Of a stretch of 64,000 nt of DNA, positions 15,301-27,679 are shown one piece after another. Each line of letters begins with the position of its first letter. Positions within the stretch are counted from its first letter, which is position 1. The notes beneath the pieces were generated by a model, which made no database searches, had not been told where the DNA came from, and saw nothing but the letters and a program-made list of their open reading frames with translations. This stretch comes from Dipetalonema caudispina (lineage: Eukaryota > Nematoda > Chromadorea > Rhabditida > Onchocercidae): NCBI GenBank assembly GCA_013365325.1, contig JABVXV010000106.1, positions 124,001-188,000 of the forward strand, given 5' to 3'. The translations under genes and the position numbers were made by a program.

Positions 15301-15513
15301 TGAATTTTGTTCATAGTGCTATTCATCGCTGGTATCGAATTATGCTTTAAAATTCAGGCTGTGACAGTAAAATATCAACTTCTTCCTGATGAAACGTGAA
15401 ATTATATCCTAGAAATTTGTGAGTGTTTTTTTTAGGTTTCTCATCTTATTAAAGAGGCGAGTGACCCAGAAAACCTTGCCCGAATGTTTGCTGGATGGAT
15501 GCCTTTTCTATAG
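365..15513 (+). CDS. atm-1: ATM-type PI3K-related serine/threonine protein kinase (multi-exon)
   Basis: ATM is a nuclear kinase that senses double-strand breaks and phosphorylates SQ/TQ sites in checkpoint and repair proteins. About 40 short exons cover the span. The first is 365-430 ([18 protein letters not shown]) and the second 544-672. The N-terminal helical-solenoid part, to about 9 kb, is poorly conserved. FAT-domain exons follow (9331-9498, about 9738-9908, 10097-10330, 10661-10900, 10982-11250, 11440-11670, 12180-12311, about 12490-12830). Kinase exons are 13288-13422, 13494-13656, 13960-about 14060, 14242-14401, 14532-14618, 14831-14991 and 15077-15232; a FATC exon is 15436-15513. 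Diagnostic residues: LRQD, catalytic loop [10 protein letters not shown], activation-segment HIDLG, then [16 protein letters not shown] and the sequence after it match ATM rather than ATR (HVDFN). The protein is probably shorter than human ATM (3056 aa). Phases agree throughout the kinase and FATC exons except at the GC/GT donor near 14060; several N-terminal junctions are uncertain. Confidence 0.93.
10954..10978 (+). repeat. T25 homopolymer in an ATM intron acceptor
   Basis: An uninterrupted run of about 25 T is followed by CAG, and the next exon ([10 protein letters not shown]) begins at 10982. It is an extreme polypyrimidine tract and a place where sequencing length error or natural variation is likely. 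Confidence 0.85.
13288..15232 (+). other. atm-1: PI3K/PI4K-type catalytic domain exons of ATM
   Basis: Seven exons encode the kinase fold. 13288-13422 ends in [12 protein letters not shown] and should carry the ATP-binding lysine. 13494-13656 starts NEDLRQD, the conserved LRQD motif. 13960 onward reads [11 protein letters not shown]. 14242-14401 has [17 protein letters not shown]. 14532-14618 holds the catalytic loop GDRHLNNI (Asp and Asn of the D-x-x-x-x-N motif) and HIDLG at its end. 14831-14991 carries [20 protein letters not shown], the activation and substrate-binding segment. 15077-15232 is the C-lobe end ([10 protein letters not shown]). Catalytic Asp, metal-binding Asn and activation-loop Asp are all present, so the kinase is predicted active. 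Exon lengths fit a continuous frame except at the GC/GT donor near 14060. Confidence 0.92.
15436..15513 (+). other. atm-1: FATC C-terminal exon of ATM
   Basis: The last exon starts after a TTTTTTTTAG acceptor and encodes [20 protein letters not shown] followed by WMPFL and a TAG stop. This matches the ATM FATC tail (pattern L-I-x-x-A-x-D-P-x-N-L-x-x-x-F-x-G-W-x), which packs on the kinase C-lobe and is required for activity and for Tip60 acetyltransferase binding in vertebrates. The stop fixes the 3' end of the gene. Confidence 0.93.
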
Positions 15514-18500
15514 AGGAACAAAGTGCCGCGTTTCTTTTTTATCATTGTACAAAATTTTTCATTACCTGTTTGAAATATTACCTCACTTTAAATTCAGTGA
15601 CGTGTTTTTTTGATGAAATATTTATTTCTTTTAATGTCTATTTTTCTTATCAATCCTTCTGATCGGTGCAATTTTTGAATTCTGCCTTCCTATAAAATGA
15701 TCCGTGAGAGTATGAAAAATGCTGAGCATCGATCGGTTCAAGCACAACAAGCATTGCACACCTTGAATTTCAAACGTCTTTTAATTATTCAATGACTGAA
15801 TAAGATCATAAAATTATCTTTAAGTCCCGTCATATCCCGAATAGTGTGATAAAAAGAGATGAACATTCAGCTTTATCAGTAATATATTTATATTGAAAGT
15901 CTCGCTTAATCTGCGTGAATCTTTACAGCTCAACTAAACAAAATGATTCAATTCTGTTTCATCTACTGCTAAAATTCATCAAATATTGAATTAAAAACAA
16001 ATTGTAAAACAAAAGCCTTACATACTCCGAAAATTTATCGCACTAGTGGTTAAGTCCCTGATTAATATCATCGATGAAGATTGCACAACATCGGGATAAT
16101 CATTGTTAGTTTCGGTAATGAAGTATAAGTGAAATATAGATTCTCAAGAAAATCTTGACATTCTGAGGTCTTCCGTCATCATATCGTATTTTTGAACGGA
16201 ATTGTTCAAATTCCACCAAAAAATAATGGACTTTGAATTGTTCTCACTACAAGTCTTCGGTATTTCAGTGCGGTATTTCTACTGTGATTTAAACGACGTG
16301 ATAGTCTTCCCCAAAGTTTGCAGTGTCTGTCATCGAATTGTTGTGGTTAACTTAGTCAGTATAAATTGCCTTCCTGGTTTTCATGCCTTCGGAAATGTGT
16401 TAATTCCCATACTTTTTATCATTTGAAATAGTTAATCCGGTTAGTTTTCAGAAAAAATTCATTTTAATTCCAACCAATTCGATATGGTCAGTTAATGGCT
16501 TACTTCGAGCTCAGTTAACTTCTGTACTCCTGGGACGAGGTCTTGTATTTCACTACACGTTAATGTTTAATTTCATCTAATTTTTCAAAGGTATGAGATT
16601 TAGTTGTTCAGAGTAGGGAAACGTTGAGGGAATAGTTGCAATAAACTCGTTCATTTCTATTCTCTCGGTTTATGGTTATAACTAAATTATTTGCCGATTT
16701 AAAATTATTTTTTCTCATAGCAATAAGCTTATCACATCTTGTTGCTAGCAATTTTCAATTAATTACCAATTACTCATTTTATTGCCTCATGGATTAGTAC
16801 TACTCCGACTACGCTTAAATTCATTATCCAATTCTAGCTTATGAAACAAACTCTTTCCAATTTTAATAACCTATTTTGTACGAAATTAATTCTTGTTATC
16901 CGATTTACAGAATATAATAAAGCTCGACAGCTATACCAGTTTCCATACACTTACTAATAAAAATAATCTAATTTATGCTGTTTTCCATCTACCATTTGTT
17001 TTGTGATAATAGTTATCTCAAGATGGCTTAAACTTGATCACGAAAGGATGAAAAGTGATGATAAAGTCATTTCAATGATTTGTTTTTCATGTTGTTAATT
17101 GCTGATTTTAGTATTTATCAATAGCTAATTTTAGAAAGAGTACTATTTGTATGCTATGCATACCCATGAGAAATATCAACAAAATTGAAATAATTTGAAA
17201 CTCTTTAAACAAATCTTGTTAAAAGACATGCATAATTTCATTGTTTTAACTTATTCAAACTATTCCCTCCTATTCTACTAATAGACTCTAAGGCGATTTT
17301 ATTTATGCAATCACAAACTGACAATTACATTTTATTAAACCAGAAAACTTCATTTATCCTACTGCTGAAAAACTCAGTGTGATTTATTTTGCCCAGCCTA
17401 AAAATTGGTAATCGGGATGGATTGGGCAATTTTAAATGCAGTATTGCTATTTCCACATTGAAATCTTCTGCTTACTTCTTAAATTTCACAAAAAATTCCG
17501 GAATTTCGCTATAAATTCACATGATTTCGAATTCAATATCTGATTTGACATTCAAATTATTTTGAAAAGGCCTCGAGGAATATGTACCGGATTCCTCTAT
17601 CAGTAATCTTCAAAAGAAATTGTTGAGATTTTCAAAGGTTTTTCTCGAAAGAACAAATCTGTAATTAGGCTCTTTCGCTTATCCAACTCATTTCTCCTAA
17701 ATTTCACAAAAACTTGGCTTCGGAGTAGCTCAAAAGTTTTTAAGGGATGAAGAAAAATGTCCAGAATAGTGATGACTGAAAGGATGTGAAGCAATTAAAT
17801 AGCATTAATACAGGTTGGAGAGAAAAATGTAATGTTTTGCTGTATGGGTTTGTTGGATGAAACGATGAGCATTTGGTTGGTTCCAGATGATCATTAAATT
17901 TTGGTTTTTATTTACAAAATCCAATCAAACTTTTTTAGTCTTACATTCAGCATGGCATCGCCGATATAACGAAATCATTTGCCATCATCTGCAAAGCCAA
18001 TTTTATTCCAATGACTGCTTGCTTATTTAGTTGAGATTGCAAATGCTTCAACGAAGAATATCAATTGCAACCTAAACACTAAGCATACTTCGGTGGAGGA
18101 AACTAACAATTCTTATACAATGGGATGAAAAGAAATGCTTTTATCATTTCTAAGCCAATGTTCTATTCTTGTCGGTCATACTTGAAGCTCCTTTGGCAAG
18201 TAAATGGAGAGTGGTAGAGATCTAAATATAAACTAAAATTTTAAACAGAACACATTTTGAAATACTTTTCCCTTGTAAAAGTAATCATGAAATCATAAAT
18301 TGATCAGGAATTTGTATATTACTCATATGTTTTTTCAAAATGGTTTAAAGTCGTTTTATAAAAGAACAAGAAAAAGATGAAAACTGGCAACGACACAAGA
18401 ATACTCTCAATTCGAGAGTCGAACACATATTTTGAAGTTCTGGATGTTCAGAATTTCAGAACAGATAAACTTTTGATAGAAAATGGTGATCGACCAGAAG

Positions 18501-19380
18501 TCGACTCGCTATCTGACAATAACTGAGAAATCATAACATGATGTATTTTTTCAATGTTTAATTTTAATTGTTAATCACAGAGAACGGAAATGCAAATATG
18601 AATAATAGTTTATTTATGGAAAAGCATTAAATTTTCTATTGCAATTATATAATTTACCAGTCATAAATTTTGAATAATGGGATAAATTTTTTTGATGCTG
18701 ACTGCCCTACTGATAACTTCGACGTTCAAAAGAAAATGTACCGTGGTGAAATGAAATAAGAAATGAGGTGAAGTTCACTAAACTACATTGCCAATCGTCA
18801 AATGATATTTGACATCAATAGCAAATAATTGATTTTAGTTGCAATTTTTGTCTTTTTTTCCAAAAATATCTTTGTAAGCATAGAAGGAAGAAATGCGCAA
18901 AATGTATGGTAGTAGAAGGAAGTAATGATAAGTGCAAGCCAATGAAAATAAAATATAGGTGATAAATCATTTTCAGGTAGTCGCTACTTGTATCTTTTCA
19001 TTAACCACCTACGCTCTTTATTCGACCTTTTCCAGGCTGCATTCATCCATTTGTGCTATTTTCACTCATCATCTTTTTTCTTTTTTTTTTAGATTTGGAT
19101 ATTTTCAGTAATTGACGCTCATCTTAAAATATAGATAGCTGAAATTGTCAAATTCTGATAATCCACTAAATTCCATGTTTATCGATTTGATGAAAATTCT
19201 TCCGATAAAAGAGAAGTTTTAAGTTCATGTAAGGGAATAAAATTAAAACAAGAAAAAAAAAATTAGCAAAAACTGGTACATCTTATTTTGTGTTTACAAA
19301 GTTCCACTTAGGTTTAACAAACTGTCATCAGCACCTTACGAATATCAACGGATTGTCTATTTTCTGTCTATTAGACTTCA
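15514..19380. other. Intergenic AT-rich spacer after ATM
   Basis: About 3.9 kb with no exon I can support. The longest open stretch is 74 codons at 16202-16426 (plus), with no recognisable motif. A 64-codon minus-strand stretch at 17600-17794 is also unremarkable. No clear AATAAA signal sits close behind the ATM stop. Confidence 0.5.
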
Positions 19381-19406
19381 CAAAGACATGAACGAACGAA
19401 AATGTC

Positions 19407-21616
<2,210 letters not shown>

Positions 21617-21619
21617 TGA

Positions 21620-22857
21620 TAAAGATGTTCCCTCCAGTTATACATGTTCCCATACTGCCATTATCCACCATTCGTTTTCGCTGATGATAGATAGTTCTTG
21701 AAAACGTCTTTGATAAAGCAAACACGATATAAATCTTCTCGAATGCATAAGTTAAAACATGCGGAAGGATAAGCACTATGACTAAACGTTTCATATTATC
21801 CATGGTTTTTGGTCTTTTTATTTGATTCAGTTACAGAACAGCTGCACCAGAATGTCGGTCTTCTTTTATGAAGAATATTAGACCAGCAGCCTTTTGTGAA
21901 TTGTGGCTTAGATTTTAAAGGTTATATTATATCCTAAAAATGATCTATTTGTAAATGCTCACATTGATAATAGAGAAACTCGAAAAATCACCGTGTCACA
22001 TACTCAATTAAATCAAACTAAGATTTTTTTCTTTTAGAAATTTCTTGAGATGGAGCTAAATTTTCATTTTTGATATTCTCAACAATTTTGTAGATCTAGA
22101 GAATTTATTCTTGTCCCGTGAATACATAGTTCCATTGGACTTCTTCAAACATACACTCGATTGCTGGAGAAATTTATATACTCAGCTTTGTTCACAAATC
22201 CATAATTAATCTATTAATACAAGTCCTTCGGTAATACAAAATACTCCGACGAAACCAATATCTCGCTCCTATGATCTCTCGTTACGCAAATTTAATATAA
22301 GTCTTGAAAATTTGCAGAATGGATTTGTAGATCCAAATTCCTGAAATCGCTAATCACCGATGCTGCAACATTGAAAATCATCACCACCAGCGCACCGATT
22401 TTCTCAATTATCCGTGAATTGATGCCAGCAACTATTTAAATGTGATGTAAAGAAATATTTGAATTAAGACGTAAAATGACACTGTTTTTTCTTGAAAAAA
22501 ACCATTTCTCTTATTATTTAAACACTGCAAATATATCGATGAAGAGGTATTTACATTTCTGCAGCGACAACTTGCAAAATATTACGATGCTGCAACAAAA
22601 TAAGCTCGTTGCATATGTCAACTGTTCCACAACACTTCACGACAAGAACACGACCACGTTCCAACCAAATATTTTTGCACAGTGGCTGTCAAGAATTTCT
22701 GCCCGACAAATCATATGATTGATTTGTCTGTCAATTTATTAGTCGTAACAATAGGATAAAAACTAAAGGCTCATGAGACACAATTAAAGTGATTATTTCG
22801 AAGAATCATTTTGCTATTCTTACAAAGCACTGGACGATCACAGTATTTCGCTTCTCA
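21620..22857. other. Spacer between interrupted gene and minus-strand orphan
   Basis: About 1.2 kb. It contains an 80-codon plus ORF at 22476-22718 (contains HFCSDNLQNITML) and a 75-codon minus ORF at 21576-21803 with a hydrophobic start. Neither shows a recognised motif or a supported splice structure, so neither is called as a gene. Confidence 0.4.
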
Positions 22858-24144
22858 CTAATCGTCGCCATACTCTTCATTGAGAAGTTTCCGATGTTCA
22901 CTACGATGTTTGCGGCCAATTGCACATAAATCAACCAAATCAATCTTTAAGAAACTTAATAAAATGAGAAAATTTGCATAAACGAGTCAAGAAAAATTGA
23001 TAACCAGAAACAGAGTATAGTTTAAATTGGTGTTGCACTTTGACTTTTAAATTATCAATGTGAATCCATTTGCATTCCATTCAGTAGGATCACTAAAACT
23101 TTCTGCTTATATGATACAATGGAACTTCATACAATCGCATCCAGAAGAAATTCACAATGCCGGGATAGTGTAGCCATTCCAGGCACTTTATTCTTATTAT
23201 ACTCCTACTACACATTAATTTGATTTATTTAAATTTGAGATAATCTCACTACGTTTGTATGAATTTGTTGAAATTGACTCATTCAAAAGAAAACAAGTCT
23301 AAACTCACCATTTTTCTGGCTGATTTCAGTCTAATTTGTTTTTCCGTATCATTTTGAGCGATCCTCTGACTACTTTTTGAATCATCACGACTGCTATTTT
23401 TATCATGATTACCTATCCTGCAAGCATTGCGTTGTTCGTTGGCAAGCGGTTTCGAACCTGTTAGCTTTCTCCGTACAGCCAGCGAAACCTAAACAAAATG
23501 CAGGGTACTTTTTTAATCAATTAATTAGTTTTGCGCCATATTTTCGAATATGATCAAAATTTTAGTGAAACTGGTGATAGACCGCTCGATCTGAATACAG
23601 GACAGTAAGCAACCTCTACTTTTTTATATCTCTACTTTTTATTGGTAGCTTTGCGCCCTGAGGAAAAATCTAACTTTTGCAATACCTTTCGTAATAATTT
23701 ATCAGTACGGCTATGATCATCATTAACAGTCGTAGCAGTAACAATAGAAGTGGGTTCAATATGATATACTGAACTCGGTGAAGTAGTAGCTGGACATATT
23801 GTTGCCGAAAAAGATGCATCTGTGATAGAGCCATTTAGATTGCTCTTTGTCCGAACCGTTTCACCGTAGATTCTGAAATTTGATGTTTTACTGAAACCAA
23901 ACAATTAAGTTCAGTTCAATTCATAAAATTATTCGGTTTTAAAACCTTTGGAGTGAAGCAAAATTAAGACATCAAGAATAAGTTTCACAACTCACATATC
24001 ATAGGAAGGATTCATACTAGCAATTTCTGTTTTATCATTAAAATCAACATCATTTGCAAATTCATCAACCACCAAACGTTTAGCGGTTCGTTTGTAAGAA
24101 TGCTCATCCAGACGCCTCGTCATCATTCGCTGCAGTGCTTCCAT
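22858..24144 (-). CDS. Unrecognised 206-aa basic protein, 4 exons
   Basis: Exons on the minus strand are 24144-23996, 23890-23686, 23488-23309 and 22944-22858. Introns start GTGAGT, GTATTG and GTGAGT and end TTTCAG, TTTAG and TTAAAG. Phases 2, 0 and 0 agree at every junction, giving 205 residues from exact exons plus the split codon (206 in all) and a TAG stop. The protein starts MEALQRMMTRRLDEHSYKR, has a Ser/Thr-rich middle, a basic helix-prone part (KLLRKVSLAVRRKLTG) and a conserved-looking tail DLCAIGRKHRSEHRKLLNEE ending YGDD. There is no signal peptide or membrane segment. I do not recognise the family; the charge and low complexity suggest a regulatory or nucleic-acid-associated protein, but that is a guess. 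If exon 2 is not spliced at 23686 it ends at a stop at 23632-23634, which would be a shorter isoform. Confidence 0.72.
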
Positions 24145-24173
24145 ATTTTTAATTTTTTAACCTCCTTTTAGGA

Positions 24174-24190
24174 TCTAAAAATAAAATGAA
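24174..24190 (-). promoter_or_regulatory. Probable spliced-leader acceptor of the 206-aa gene
   Basis: On the minus strand TTTTATTTTTAG ends at 24175, 30 nt before the start codon at 24144, with no upstream coding exon. It fits a nematode trans-splice acceptor; an ordinary 5'-UTR intron is the alternative. Confidence 0.35.
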
Positions 24191-27100
24191 CCAGAAATAC
24201 CATGAAATTCTGATAATTGATTAAAGAGGAGTTCGATTACAATTTGAAAGTAACGCAGCAATAGATCAGGAAGAAGTGAATCTGAGCTCCAACAGAATGC
24301 CATAGAATCACTCCAGAATTTCACGGGAGCGAGGAAACATTTTGTTTTATAGAAATGATTCAGCGTCACACGGCCCATTCATATATATAACAAAATAAAG
24401 CGGTTCGAAAAACGATTCAATGGTGGGAGGACGCATTCAAATCAACAAACACCATTACTTTTCGAGGTTTAACGAATGATGTTTGGATGATATTTCAACT
24501 GATGTTTCACTGGCAGAAACATTTTCCCAGTGCATTTCGATTTTCCGGTATACAGACATTTTTTACAGCAAATCAGTTTCACTCTTTATATTGCTGCTTA
24601 CTAAACAGCTTATTAATAAGAAAAGAGATTTATATGTTGAGAAAATTAGAGGCCTTCAAAGCTTTTAGATCCGGAATACTAGTTTCTATAATGATAAAAT
24701 AGAGCTTGTCGCTTAAATGTGAATTAATATAATTATGGATTGAGACATATAATACGACGAGCATATAATAATAGTATATCTATAATATAAAGCAACGAGT
24801 AATATCAATTAATAGTGACAAGCAAAAAAGATAATATGAGTAACAAACGGGAGAATAGTGAAAATTTGCATAAAATAACAATGTACAACTTACAGAAAAG
24901 ACTACAAAGGTTAGTGATTACAACATATGTGTATTTAAATTAGGATGAATGAAATTAAGAGATAAATGGCTATTTTTAATCAAATCCTTAACTTTCATAC
25001 AAAGATACACAAGGAAAAACAGCGGATATTATAACACAAAATACGAAAATTGAAACATGTGTGAGTTGCATCTGCTGCAAAGGGAAGGAAGGTGAAAAGA
25101 CTAAAAATCACTTTATTGCTAGCTGCAATGCACGCAGCTGTCAGTAGCAGTGGAAAATTATGGAAAAAGACTGAAGAGAGGTGCAAGGGAGAAGATCGCG
25201 AATTAATAGAAAGAAGAAGGGGGGAATGAGGAAAGTGAAGAGTTCTAAACAACTGAGATTTTCAAACGTCATTAAAAGTTATCTCCTCAGAAAAGGATCA
25301 AATAAAGATATCGAAGTTCATCTGAACTGCAAGAAAACAGTTCGATGCTTGATACGATCACGGAATGAAATAAAAGAGCTCTCGCCTACTGTTTACTGTG
25401 TGGTTACATAAACTGACGGCAAAGCAAACAGGCATGCACAAATCCTATGAAATAACAAGTGACCGGTTTCTACGAAAGATGTAAACTTAAATTCGTTTTT
25501 CATTAAAAGATTACAATTTTTACATTTTGTATTCGTGAGATCTTCTACGAGAATATCATATTCGGATGAATGAAGGGACCAAAAATAGGTCTTCATGATC
25601 AAAATTCTACAATTTAGAAAGTGGTTCTTCCAATATTCACAAGCGCATGTTTCACGTCAAGTTAAATTTTAATTGATCATTCAGGAATGTTCTTAACCTG
25701 AGCAGAAGTTCTAAGAAGTCTTTTACTGAAAAGCTATTATTTGTTTACGTCTTCCACTTACTGCTCTCTATGTTTATGTTTACCTTTGCCACGACTATTT
25801 CTGATCTAATCACCATCATACTCGTACTAGCAGCAATACTGCTTTATTGCAATATTCCAAAATGTTGGAAATTATCTTAACTGGAAAAATGAGTTATCGA
25901 ACATGGAAAAAGCAATAGAAGTAATTACAAAATGTGAGAGACCACTGTTCAAAATTGAACTTTTAAAATTCCTTGTCGTGATGATTCGTTAATCACCACT
26001 ATTGATTTCGTATGTACCAATTACGGCCTATTTTTAATCCTGTGACTAGAAGTATCCAGCCACTTATTCAATATAACTTATTTCTGTAGTGACAATGCTG
26101 CTATACACCAGATAGATTCTGTACCAATTTCCTGACAGAGACTCATAGTGTCAACCATCAAAACACTTTTTTTTAACCAACGTCGATTAAGCAGCTAGTG
26201 ATTCGAACGGCTTAGTTTCAGCTAATTACACTTCTCCATCATTTGTCTAGTTCATTGAACTGAACTGCTGTTACCTCCAAACAAGTAAGATATTAAGGCT
26301 GAATTTTGTAACAGAAAAGCATAAGAGTGAAATAGAATAGCTTCTCAACTATCTTAAGGGATGTTCACCATATGCTTTGTAGAATTCTCGACAACATCTG
26401 AATCAAGCATTTGGCTTCAATACATAACAAAATGAACAATTCACTCGCTCCCATCCCAAGATTTCCTCACTTCCTACTTCCTCTGCTACCTCGTCATTTT
26501 CTAAATCTTTTATTCCATTTTAAGCGATATCTTAATAGTCATTGATTTATCGCATGTATGGGATCCTCTGACCTTGCTATTGAAATTTACCGGGAGAATA
26601 ACTCTTTCTGGTTCTGATGTAACTGAAAGAGTGAGAAGGAGGAAGGGAAAAAAAAGCATCTTTTATTAATAATTATGACATCGTCAAAAACTGGTGGTAA
26701 TGTAAAACATCCACCTTAAAAATTTCAATAAAATGATAGTGCACCATCTATGTATTTTCTTAAAGATTAAATATCTTACAAAAATTAAGTATGAAACAGT
26801 GCGATTTTAACACAAATATTATTCTTCCAGAAAGAGCAAATGTTCACATCACTTTGAATCAGATCATTTAACTGAATGGAATTGTTTACTGTTCAATTAT
26901 TCCAAATCAATAATTTTGGAATAATTGAATAATAAACGATTCCATGATTCAATTATCAGTATTAGATTACCCAATCAATGAACGAACACCTAACTTGGTA
27001 AAATTTCAATAGCATCAAAAATATTCGATTAAAATAGGACGTTATCACCTACTGATAAAAATGTGATAAAAATGAGACACGAACTTGCAAAGCTGATCGA

Positions 27101-27679
27101 ACTTACAAAGTCAATAGTATTTGTAGTGAGAATTGTACAAAACCGGTTACGCGAACATTGTTACAGTGGCATAGTGTGGAGCTTCGTTGAATGACTTGTT
27201 GAAAAACTGAGAGGCAGGAAGTTTTGTGTGATGCACACCGGAGCATGTAAATCGAGTAGGAGGATTATTTGTGTTTGACAACAATAGCGTTGCCCTACCG
27301 TTTCGGTACACACTGATTAATGGAATATCCAAATACAGTTCTATAAACATTTATACCCACAATACAATATGATAAGTAGACGCTGATACAATTTTGTAAG
27401 AAGATATGAGGATGTGAAAAAAGATGAAAAGAACTCGTGCGAATCTTCCGCGTATTCTTTATATGTATCATTGACTAAGTTCCAGGCATTCTTGTTCTAT
27501 GGAAAAAAGTTAGTACGATGACAGCGGCATACTGACGGGCAATTTACTTTTTATAGGATGTTTAATTTATGGTTACTGCCAGTAAAGGATGTCTCATGTC
27601 ATCAAAATTTTTAAAAAATGGATTAATTTTATCCAAATTGAAAAAATGATCTAAAAATTCACGCTATTAACATATTAAT
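24191..27679. other. Intergenic spacer between the orphan gene and WDR54
   Basis: About 3.5 kb, mostly AT-rich. A Lys/Arg-rich plus ORF (25181-25411) and a less AT-rich stretch around 27140-27350, with a 67-codon minus ORF, stand out, but neither has splice or homology support. The fold-back at 26876-26945 is listed separately. Confidence 0.45.
26876..26945. repeat. 70-nt near-perfect hairpin
   Basis: Arms 26876-26906 and 26915-26945 are 31-nt inverted copies differing at three positions, with an 8-nt loop. Read as RNA, two of the three differences would be G-U wobbles. The core of both arms is CAATTATTCCAAA or its complement. It could be a small MITE-like fold-back, a microRNA-type precursor, or a chance AT-rich palindrome; the length makes chance unlikely. 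Confidence 0.6.

Noticed and set aside
23060..23220. Possible exon, open on both strands (plus MELHTIASRRNSQCRD; minus CLEWLHYPGIVNFFW)
   Set aside because: Lies in the last intron of the orphan gene; the exon at 22944 splices in phase without it, and neither reading has support.
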